The notes below the pieces were generated by a model. It ran no database searches, was not told the origin of the DNA, and was given only the letters and a program-made list of their open reading frames with translations. A stretch of DNA of 7,022 nucleotides from an uncultured Bacilli bacterium (GTDB taxonomy: Bacteria > Bacillota_I > Bacilli_A > RF39 > UBA660): assembly GCA_947625365.1 (NCBI GenBank), contig CANQNZ010000062.1, positions 1 to 7,022 on the forward strand, read 5' to 3'. This document shows positions 1 through 5,774 of this stretch, one piece after another; position 1 is the stretch's first letter, and each line of letters opens with the position of its first letter. The translations under genes and the position numbers were made by a program.

Positions 1-187
1 GTACTACCCCTGTTAGTGTCACTGCATCTCCATCAGTATAACTTACATTAAAACAATTTGCTGTTGTTGTTTTATTTTCTCCTGACTGAGTAAAGTACTT
101 TTGCCACAGGGCATAACTAAATGTTGCCACTGATATTACTAATGATGTTACTAGTATTCCTATTATTAACTTTTTATTATTCTTCAT
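1..187 (-). CDS. N-terminal part of a secreted or membrane-anchored surface protein (runs off the left edge)
   Basis: The frame opens at ATG 187 and stays open to base 1, giving 62 residues of a longer protein. The start is supported by a strong AAGGAGGT ribosome binding site at 198-205, ten bases upstream. The product begins with MKNNKK, then a hydrophobic stretch at about residues 7-27, then ALWQKYFTQSGENKTTT. That is a positively charged N-terminus plus signal peptide or signal anchor, with the rest presumably outside the cell. The mature part has an N-C-F-N-V-S-Y motif with one Cys (residue 46) and a polar, Thr/Asp-rich beta-like composition. From memory this resembles SipW/TasA-type exported proteins and a multicopy surface-protein family of gut Bacillota, but no named family can be assigned from 62 residues. 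It has its own promoter with a G9 tract in the spacer, so expression may be phase variable. Confidence 0.85.
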   Translation of the reverse strand, partial: MKNNKKLIIGILVTSLVISVATFSYALWQKYFTQSGENKTTTANCFNVSYTDGDAVTLTGVV

Positions 188-221
188 TATTATTTTGACC
201 TCCTTAATATATTCTATTCCA

Positions 222-252
222 ATTATACCCCCCCCCGGAGTGTTGCTGTCAA
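222..252 (-). promoter_or_regulatory. Sigma-70-type promoter with a G9 tract in its spacer, for the left-edge surface gene
   Basis: Read on the minus strand, a perfect -35 box TTGACA (252-247) is followed by a 19-base spacer and a perfect -10 box TATAAT (227-222). The spacer ends in nine consecutive G directly against the -10 box. Transcription would start near 215, leaving a leader of about 28 bases with the AAGGAGGT site before the ATG at 187. The spacer is two bases longer than the 17-base optimum, so loss of two G would be expected to strengthen the promoter. The boxes are read directly; the switching role is inference. Confidence 0.85.
228..236. repeat. Nine-base homopolymer (C9 on plus, G9 on minus)
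   Basis: Nine consecutive C on the plus strand lie inside the promoter spacer of the left-edge surface gene. I see no other G or C run of comparable length in the window. Mononucleotide G/C runs of this length are classic substrates for slipped-strand mispairing. Change of copy number here would alter -35/-10 spacing without touching the coding sequence. Confidence 0.95.
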
Positions 253-255
253 CAC
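240..255. repeat. Inverted repeat over the -35 box
   Basis: Six-base perfect arms GTGTTG (240-245) and CAACAC (250-255) enclose a four-base centre. The right half contains the -35 hexamer of the surface-gene promoter, so a dimeric regulator bound here would block or alter polymerase access. The repeat is read directly; an operator role is inference, and short inverted repeats can arise by chance. Confidence 0.4.
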
Positions 256-300
256 AAATTTTTTGCCACCGAGTTTGCGGATTGTCAAAATGATAGGCAC

Positions 301-328
301 AAAAAAACATTGATTTTACTCAATGCTT
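301..328 (-). terminator. Rho-independent terminator after alaS
   Basis: On the minus strand a 9-bp stem (arms 328-320 and 313-305, including one G-T pair) encloses the six-base loop GTAAAA and runs into a T tract ending at 301. The upstream arm begins inside the alaS stop codon, so the terminator sits directly against the gene end. It separates the permease-alaS unit from the surface gene downstream. Confidence 0.8.
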
Positions 329-2081
329 AATCATCAATAAGTACAGCTTTTATTCTTCTTACACCAGCACTACTTGCTTCTTCTTTTTTTATTTTAAAAG
401 TGCCAAGCTCACTAGTATTTTTAACATGAGGTCCGCCACATAGTTCTTTTGATACATCACCAATACTATAAACGGTTACAATATCAGGATATTTTTCAAT
501 AAACATACACTCAGCTCCTGTTTTAAGTGCTTCCTCTTTTGGCATTTCTTGCACCGTTACTGGTAAAGCTTCTTTAATCCACTTATTAACTAATTCTTCC
601 GTTTTTTGTTTTTCTTCATCACTTAATTTATGGTCGCAAGAAAAATCAAAACGCATTCTTTCACTAGTGATGTTACTTCCTTTTTGGTGAACATTTTTAT
701 CAACTACAACCTTTAACGCCGCATTAAGCAAATGGGTAGCTGTATGATATTTAGTTTCCATTTCCCCATCACCTGCAAGACCACCTTTAAATTTGGCACT
801 GGCTCCTGCTCTAGATAATTCTTGATGGGCTTTAAATTTTTCTTTAAAACCTTCTATATCAACTTTTATATTTTTTTCACTAGCTAACTCTTCGGTAAGT
901 TCAATAGGAAAACCATATGTATCATAAAGTTTAAAAGCTAAATCTTTATCTAAAAAGTTATTTTCTAACTTAGTTGTTATTTTTTCAAATTCTCTAAGTC
1001 CTTTTTCTAATGTTCTATTAAAACGAATTTTTTCATTTGTTAAAACATCTAAAACAACTTGGTTATTATCTTTTAATTCTTGATAATATTTTTGATATTT
1101 ATCAATAATTAACTGAGCAATTTGCTTATCCCAATCGCTGGCAATATCTATATTTAATTTTTTAGCATGGCGAATTGCTCTTCTAATTAATCTTCTTAAA
1201 ATATATCCTTGGTCTGTATTACTTGGTTTTATTCCAGAATTATCTGCAGCGATAAAAACACTAGTTCTTAAATGGTCGGCAATAATTCGCATAGATTTTT
1301 CATGTCCTTCGTAAGGCAAGTTAGCAATTTCACTAATTTTAGCAATAATATCTTTCCAAACACTAGACTGATAATTATCTTTAACGTTTTCTAATACCGC
1401 AGCTATACGTTCAAGACCCATTCCGGTATCTACATTCTTTTTAGGTAAATCTGTAAATGAACCATCTTGATGTTTTTCATATTGCATAAATACGTTATTC
1501 CATATTTCTACATAACGTTCATCTTCTGGGTCAAAAGTCTTAGGAATTTCATCATCACTACTAAAATAGAAAATCTCTGAGTCTGGACCACATGGACCTG
1601 TTTCTCCTGCTATCCAAAAGTTGTCATTTTTAGTTCTCGCAATTTTTTCTTCAGGTATTCCTAAAGATTTCCAAATTTCAATAGACTCAGTATCTTCGGC
1701 AATAGCATCATTACCAGCAAATACTGTAACTGCTAATTTCTCGACAGGAATGTTTAAATCTTTGGTTAAAAATTCAAAACTCCAAGCTAAACTTTCTTTT
1801 TTAAAATAATCACCTAACGACCAGTTCCCTAACATTTCAAAAAATGTATGATGTGTAGTATCTCCTACTGAGTCTAAATCATTTGTTCTAATACATTTTT
1901 GATAATCAACCAGTCTAGTACCATAAGGATGTTTTGCTCCCATTAAATAAGGAATTAAAGGTTGCATTCCAGCCGTGTTAAATAAAACAGATGGATCATT
2001 TTCGGGAATAACTGGCGCACTAGGAATTTGTTTGTGTCCTCTTTTTTTAAAAAACTCTATATATAAATCTTTAATATTCAT
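327..2081 (-). CDS. alaS: Alanyl-tRNA synthetase, compact form without the C-terminal region
   Basis: Attaches alanine to tRNA(Ala) in the cytoplasm and hydrolyses mischarged Ser/Gly-tRNA(Ala). The class II core is clear: motif 2 region RTNDLDSVGD...HHTFFEMLGNWSLGDYF at residues 65-93 and motif 3 DTGMGLERIAAVL at 218-230, followed by ADHLRTS (268-274). The editing domain keeps its metal ligands in HTATH (H446, H450) and CGGPH (C548, H552). The protein ends at residue 584, right after AGVRRIKAVLIDD, whereas typical bacterial enzymes have about 875 residues. The coiled coil and DHHA1/C-Ala region are absent. The passage from the helical domain (FKGGLAGDG, 431-439) straight into HTATH also implies loss of the barrel subdomain. 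ATG 2081 is chosen over the in-frame TTG at 2090 because AAGGAAG (2097-2091) lies nine bases before the ATG and directly abuts the TTG. It follows the permease gene by 22 bases and is probably co-transcribed with it; no T-box leader fits there. Confidence 0.97.
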   Translation of the reverse strand: MNIKDLYIEFFKKRGHKQIPSAPVIPENDPSVLFNTAGMQPLIPYLMGAKHPYGTRLVDYQKCIRTNDLDSVGDTTHHTFFEMLGNWSLGDYFKKESLAWSFEFLTKDLNIPVEKLAVTVFAGNDAIAEDTESIEIWKSLGIPEEKIARTKNDNFWIAGETGPCGPDSEIFYFSSDDEIPKTFDPEDERYVEIWNNVFMQYEKHQDGSFTDLPKKNVDTGMGLERIAAVLENVKDNYQSSVWKDIIAKISEIANLPYEGHEKSMRIIADHLRTSVFIAADNSGIKPSNTDQGYILRRLIRRAIRHAKKLNIDIASDWDKQIAQLIIDKYQKYYQELKDNNQVVLDVLTNEKIRFNRTLEKGLREFEKITTKLENNFLDKDLAFKLYDTYGFPIELTEELASEKNIKVDIEGFKEKFKAHQELSRAGASAKFKGGLAGDGEMETKYHTATHLLNAALKVVVDKNVHQKGSNITSERMRFDFSCDHKLSDEEKQKTEELVNKWIKEALPVTVQEMPKEEALKTGAECMFIEKYPDIVTVYSIGDVSKELCGGPHVKNTSELGTFKIKKEEASSAGVRRIKAVLIDD

Positions 2082-2090
2082 GTGTATCAA

Positions 2091-2097
2091 CTTCCTT
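2091..2097 (-). promoter_or_regulatory. Ribosome binding site deciding the alaS start
   Basis: AAGGAAG lies nine bases before ATG 2081. The permease gene has the same AAGGAAG with the same nine-base spacing, which supports this start over the TTG at 2090, which has no spacing from the site. Confidence 0.8.
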
Positions 2098-2103
2098 TTT
2101 TGT

Positions 2104-3261
2104 TTATTCTAGTTCTAAATCAATCAAATTAAATTTTTTATTAATAAATTTAAATATAATTTTAATAAAGGCAATTATTGGCGTTGCTAGCACCATACCT
2201 ACTATACCAAAGAAACTACCAAAAATTGTTAAACCGATTAATATGGTAACAGGATGTAATTTCATTGTTTTACTCATAACTATTGGTTGAATAATATAGC
2301 TTTCTAAAGTTTGGAAAACTATAATAACAATTAAAGCTAATATACCCGTAACAGGACTTTGCGAAAATCCTACTATAACCGCGGCGATACCACCGATATA
2401 AGGACCAATATAAGGTATTAAATCAGTTATACCACAAAACATTCCAAATAGTAATGGGGCTTTTAAACCTATAATGGCAAAACCAATTGAACAACCAACT
2501 AAAATAATACTAGCTACGCCAAAAACACCGTTAACATATCTTCTTAATTGACGACCAATTTCATCAGTTAATTCAGTTATTTCATATTGATGTTTCTTAG
2601 GAATTAATTTAACAAAATGTTTTTTTATACTTTCAAAATCAAAAAGCATATAAAAGCCGATAATTAAACTAATAAATAATGTACCTACGCCACTAACTAA
2701 AGAGCCCATCATACCTATTACTTTATTTGGTAAATCTTCAACTATTCCATTAAAGAACATCCCAATATTAGAATAAATTGTATTACGTATATTATTAATA
2801 GTTGTAGGATTAACATTATCTATATTTTTAAAGAAATCGTTTATAACTCCTTTAATATCACTAAATATATTTGGTAAAGCCGAAACTAAATCATTAAACT
2901 GATTAATTACAGTTGGAACAAGCATACTCAAAAACAAATAAAGCAAGGCCATAAATCCTAAATAAACTATTACGACGGCCAGAGGTTTTTTAAATCCATT
3001 ACGATTTAAAAACATAACCAGAGGATGAAATATCCAAGCAATAATATAACCAATAAATAAAGGAGTTAATATTTTTAAAAAGGTTAATATAAAGCCTGGT
3101 ATACGCCATTGTTTAGCAATTAGAGTTACTAATAATACAACTCCTATTATCATACAAACATATAATATTTTTAATATCTTTTTCGATAAACCTATTGACT
3201 CATTAATAGACTGAATATCTAATGTTTCTTTTTTTTCAGTTTTTTCCTTTTTTGCGGGCAT
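2104..3261 (-). CDS. AI-2E family transporter (YrrI-like polytopic membrane protein)
   Basis: A 385-residue integral membrane protein of the AI-2E exporter/permease family (PF01594; relatives include TqsA, YdiK and B. subtilis YrrI). It opens with a short Lys/Glu-rich cytoplasmic tail (residues 1-28). Hydrophobic segments follow at about 31-49, 62-80 and 94-118. An extracytoplasmic loop rich in Asn, Asp and Ile (119-185) comes next, then further segments at about 188-207, 243-265, 268-298, 304-320 and 336-371. Family hallmarks are visible: DLIPYIGPYIGG at 280-291 and QPIVMSKTMKLHP at 325-337. The substrate is unknown; despite the name, few members move autoinducer-2, and some act as cation/proton antiporters. 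Start ATG 3261 has AAGGAAG nine bases upstream. Its placement between recD2 and alaS matches the arrangement I remember in Bacilli, which supports vertical inheritance. Confidence 0.93.
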   Translation of the reverse strand: MPAKKEKTEKKETLDIQSINESIGLSKKILKILYVCMIIGVVLLVTLIAKQWRIPGFILTFLKILTPLFIGYIIAWIFHPLVMFLNRNGFKKPLAVVIVYLGFMALLYLFLSMLVPTVINQFNDLVSALPNIFSDIKGVINDFFKNIDNVNPTTINNIRNTIYSNIGMFFNGIVEDLPNKVIGMMGSLVSGVGTLFISLIIGFYMLFDFESIKKHFVKLIPKKHQYEITELTDEIGRQLRRYVNGVFGVASIILVGCSIGFAIIGLKAPLLFGMFCGITDLIPYIGPYIGGIAAVIVGFSQSPVTGILALIVIIVFQTLESYIIQPIVMSKTMKLHPVTILIGLTIFGSFFGIVGMVLATPIIAFIKIIFKFINKKFNLIDLELE

Positions 3262-3284
3262 TACTTACCACTTCCTTAAAGTTA

Positions 3285-3293
3285 ATTATAACA
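3285..3293 (-). promoter_or_regulatory. Extended -10 promoter for the permease-alaS unit
   Basis: TGTTATAAT on the minus strand is a perfect extended -10 element (TGn plus TATAAT). Predicted initiation is near 3278, giving a leader of about 17 bases that contains the AAGGAAG site before ATG 3261. No good -35 box lies 16-18 bases upstream, since that sequence is the hairpin of the preceding terminator; extended -10 promoters often do without one. Inference from motif only. Confidence 0.6.
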
Positions 3294-3296
3294 CAC

Positions 3297-3324
3297 AAAA
3301 AAGACCAATACTATGATTGGCCTT
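3297..3324 (-). terminator. Rho-independent terminator of the recD2-small protein unit
   Basis: On the minus strand AAGGCCAAT (3324-3316) pairs with ATTGGTCTT (3309-3301) across a six-base loop, giving a 9-bp stem with one G-T pair. It is followed by a T6 run ending at 3297. It begins six bases after the stop codon of the small gene and ends three bases before the extended -10 element of the next unit. Confidence 0.9.
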
Positions 3325-3329
3325 AAATT

Positions 3330-3482
3330 TTACATATTTTTTAGACTTTTATCTGCACAATCTAGGGCAGTATTTAAAAGTTTATCAGCATTTTTCTTTG
3401 TGTCTTTATTCATAAAACAATATGTAGCAATTCCTGCTCCCACAATACTAGCTGATAGCATCAAAGACATTGCTTTTTTCAT
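3330..3482 (-). CDS. Small membrane-anchored protein of 50 residues
   Basis: This 50-codon frame starts at ATG 3482 and ends in TAA. It has a good AAGGATG ribosome binding site (3497-3491) eight bases upstream. The product starts MKKAMSLMLSASIVGAGIAT: a positive N-terminus, then a hydrophobic helix to about residue 24, then a charged Lys/Asp/Asn-rich tail that could form an amphipathic helix (NKDTKKNADKLLNTALDC, 25-42). This is the build of a single-span membrane or exported small protein, loosely like YtxH-type proteins, but I do not recognise a family. It lies 20 bases after recD2 and is followed directly by a strong terminator, so it is very likely the last gene of the recD2 transcript. 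A plus-strand frame over the same bases looks like a shadow. Function unknown. Confidence 0.8.
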   Translation of the reverse strand: MKKAMSLMLSASIVGAGIATYCFMNKDTKKNADKLLNTALDCADKSLKNM

Positions 3483-3502
3483 AAATACACCATCCTTCAT
3501 AA

Positions 3503-5701
3503 TTAGTTTGGCTCAGTATCCATTAAATTATGCGTTATCATAGCTTTCAAGTTAGTTTTTCGCTTTGTACTATAAGAATTTTTAGTTGCTTCTAAAAAGC
3601 TGTTTGGATTACCAATAATTACCAAGCTTTTCTTAGCTCGTGATACCCCAGTATATATTAATTTATTGTATAACATTTTATGATAAGACGAGCTAACAAT
3701 CATAATAACATGGTTAAATTCACTTCCCTGCGCTTTATGAATAGTCATAGCATAGGCATGTTTAATATTTACCATATCTTCTTTCTTATACTCAATGTAG
3801 TTACCATCAAAATCAATGGTTACTACATCTTTATTATTCCCGTCTTTACTAATTTTATGTATATAACCGATATCTCCATTATAAACGTTATTATCAGGAT
3901 TATTAACTAATTGTAAAACTTTATCTTTAACTCTATATATTACATCTCCTACTTTAATTTCTTTTTTTTGGATATCTTTAGGATTAAAAAGACTTTGTAA
4001 AACAAAATTTAAATTATCTATCCCATTTTCCCCTTTATACATTGGAGCTAGAACTTGTAAGTTTTTCTCATCTAGGCCTTTTTCTTTACTCATCTGACAT
4101 ATTTGTCTTATTGTATCTTTAATCTTACTATTATCGACATTTAAAAAATTATAATCATCTTTTTGTTCTAGAAAATTAGTACTTAAATTATATTCTTTTA
4201 TTTCTCTAGCTAAATCAGGAATATAAGAATTAGCACTTTGACGATATATTTCTGTTAACTCCACATGAGCAAAACAGCTAGAATCAATTAAATCATTTAA
4301 AATAAGACCTGCTCCTACGCTAGGAAGTTGATTTCCATCTCCAACTAAAATCAACTTAATATTGCTATAAATTCCTTTTAATAAAGCATCAAATACCATT
4401 GTATCAATCATACTAACTTCATCAACAATAATAAATTTTTGCAAATTTTTATTATCTTCATTAACTTGAAAAGCATTATTGTCTTGGTTCCATTTTAAAA
4501 AGCGATGGATAGTCATTGCAGGTAAATTAGTAGATTCACTCATCTTTTTACTAGCTCTTCCCGTAGGAGCTAGTAAAGCTATACTGCTTAAAATATCCAA
4601 ATTACTTAGATTATTTTCCTTGATAATTAATTTAACAATAGCATTAATAATAGTGGTCTTACCTGTTCCAGGGCCTCCTGTAATAATACAAACATTATTA
4701 TTTAAAGCTTTTAAAATAGCTTCTTTTTGACCGCTATTATATCTTACTTCTAACTCTTCTTCTAATCTTTTAATTTTATTATCAAATTTCGTTATTGTTT
4801 TAGAAGGACTTGTACTAATTAAATAAAGATTTTCGGCAATGTCTTTTTCCATTACATAAGTTTCAAATAAAAATATTTTATCTTCTAAAACATATATAAT
4901 CTTATTTTTACGTAGTTCGTCTAAAAATTTATCAATATTAGTTAAGGGAATATCAAACTCTTTATTTAAGTATTTAATAATATCACTTTTTTCATGATAT
5001 GTATCGCCATTAATAAATTCTAATCTTTTAATAGTTTCAATAATACAAGCCTTAACTCTTAAATCAGTACTTTTTTCATTATTATCTAAATAAATCTTAT
5101 CAATTTTTTTAAAATCAATAAATTCTGTTAATTCATAAATATTATTTTCTAATATATCTTTTAATTTATCTTCATATTCTTCTACTAATAATAAAGTTTC
5201 TTTCAAAGAAAAACCCATTTTTTGCAAATTTAAAATCATATCATCTTTTTCTTGATATTTTAAGATTGAACGATAGATTTGATTAGCTTTCTTTTCACTC
5301 ATTTTTGGTACTAATAATAATTTAGAAGGGTCTTCTTTTATAATATTTAAAGCATTCTCCCCTAAAGTTTCTACTATACTAACCGCCGTTTTTTGACCGC
5401 AACCTTTAATAAGCGAACTTGCTAAAAACTCAATAACAGCATCTTTACCTTCAGGTTTTTCTTTAACATACTCTTTAACTGCAAATTGATAACCATATCT
5501 ATCATGATAAATATACTCACCTTTAAAAGTATAAGTATCTTCTTTGTTAAGTTCCGGAAAATACCCGGTGAAAGTAATAGTTTTGTTTTTAAAATCTTGT
5601 AATTCTTCCGCATCTGTTTGCTTTATATGAAATTGCCCTACTTTATAACCAGTATTACTTTCATAAATAATATAACGTACGTTGCCTTTTATACTTATCA
5701 T
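3503..5701 (-). CDS. recD2: RecD2-type 5'-3' DNA helicase (YrrC family)
   Basis: A 732-residue SF1B helicase acting on DNA in the cytoplasm, in repair and replication-fork maintenance. RecD2 enzymes work without RecBC. The N-terminal region (about 1-80) fits the OB-like RecD2 N-domain, and a helix-hairpin-helix stretch (about 95-145, with KGCGQKTAVSIVE) follows. Helicase motifs appear in order: Q-motif region NSGQKEAI (322-329), Walker A GGPGTGKTT (342-350), Ia APTGRASKK (378-386), II IIVDEVSMID (424-433), III VGDGNQLPSVGAG (453-465), IV ELTEIYRQ (481-488), V VYNGDIG (606-612), VI AMTIHKAQGSEF (651-662) and VSRAKKSL (686-693). Length and motifs look complete and active. The start codon has only a weak GGTGA site four bases upstream, so translation may be modest. 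It shares a transcript with the small gene downstream. Confidence 0.96.
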   Translation of the reverse strand: MISIKGNVRYIIYESNTGYKVGQFHIKQTDAEELQDFKNKTITFTGYFPELNKEDTYTFKGEYIYHDRYGYQFAVKEYVKEKPEGKDAVIEFLASSLIKGCGQKTAVSIVETLGENALNIIKEDPSKLLLVPKMSEKKANQIYRSILKYQEKDDMILNLQKMGFSLKETLLLVEEYEDKLKDILENNIYELTEFIDFKKIDKIYLDNNEKSTDLRVKACIIETIKRLEFINGDTYHEKSDIIKYLNKEFDIPLTNIDKFLDELRKNKIIYVLEDKIFLFETYVMEKDIAENLYLISTSPSKTITKFDNKIKRLEEELEVRYNSGQKEAILKALNNNVCIITGGPGTGKTTIINAIVKLIIKENNLSNLDILSSIALLAPTGRASKKMSESTNLPAMTIHRFLKWNQDNNAFQVNEDNKNLQKFIIVDEVSMIDTMVFDALLKGIYSNIKLILVGDGNQLPSVGAGLILNDLIDSSCFAHVELTEIYRQSANSYIPDLAREIKEYNLSTNFLEQKDDYNFLNVDNSKIKDTIRQICQMSKEKGLDEKNLQVLAPMYKGENGIDNLNFVLQSLFNPKDIQKKEIKVGDVIYRVKDKVLQLVNNPDNNVYNGDIGYIHKISKDGNNKDVVTIDFDGNYIEYKKEDMVNIKHAYAMTIHKAQGSEFNHVIMIVSSSYHKMLYNKLIYTGVSRAKKSLVIIGNPNSFLEATKNSYSTKRKTNLKAMITHNLMDTEPN

Positions 5702-5716
5702 GCTATCACCATATAA

Positions 5717-5746
5717 ATAATAACATTAGTTTGCTTTTTATGGCAA
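5717..5746 (-). promoter_or_regulatory. Candidate promoter of recD2
   Basis: On the minus strand TTGCCA (5746-5741) and TATTAT (5722-5717) are separated by 18 bases, and the -10 box carries a TGn extension. Initiation would be near 5710, only about ten bases before ATG 5701. The leader would therefore be very short, which agrees with the weak ribosome binding site. The -35 box lies just beyond the terminator of the upstream surface gene. Confidence 0.55.
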
Positions 5747-5747
5747 G

Positions 5748-5774
5748 AAAAAACTTAAATAATTAATTAAGTTT
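5748..5774 (-). terminator. A/T-rich hairpin terminator after the right-edge surface gene
   Basis: On the minus strand AAACTTAA (5774-5767) and TTAAGTTT (5758-5751) form an 8-bp stem around an eight-base loop, followed by further T. The stem has only one G-C pair and is weak, but it starts inside the stop codon just as the alaS terminator does, which supports it as a real gene end. Confidence 0.5.

Noticed and set aside
1621..1809. Plus-strand open frame of 62 codons inside alaS
   Set aside because: Antisense shadow of a highly conserved coding region; no ribosome binding site or protein-like features of its own.
2082..2103. T-box riboswitch for alaS
   Set aside because: Many Bacillota aminoacyl-tRNA synthetase genes carry one, but only 22 bases separate alaS from the permease gene, and the unit's own leader is about 17 bases.
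3229..3236. A8 tract (minus strand) near codons 10-12 of the permease gene as a slippage switch
   Set aside because: A-runs of this length in Lys codons are common in A/T-rich genomes, and two A6 runs lie beside it; nothing sets it apart as a switch.
3313..3543. Plus-strand open frame of 76 codons over the terminator, the small gene and the recD2 end
   Set aside because: It starts inside the hairpin of the minus-strand terminator and is antisense to the better supported 50-aa gene.
3680..4730. Plus-strand open frames at 3680-3910 and 4479-4730
   Set aside because: Both lie antisense to conserved recD2 helicase motifs and have no initiation signals.
5422..5613. Minus-strand frame of 63 codons within recD2 in another phase
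   Set aside because: Lys/Leu/Ile-rich out-of-frame reading of A/T-rich coding DNA; recD2 is intact across it.
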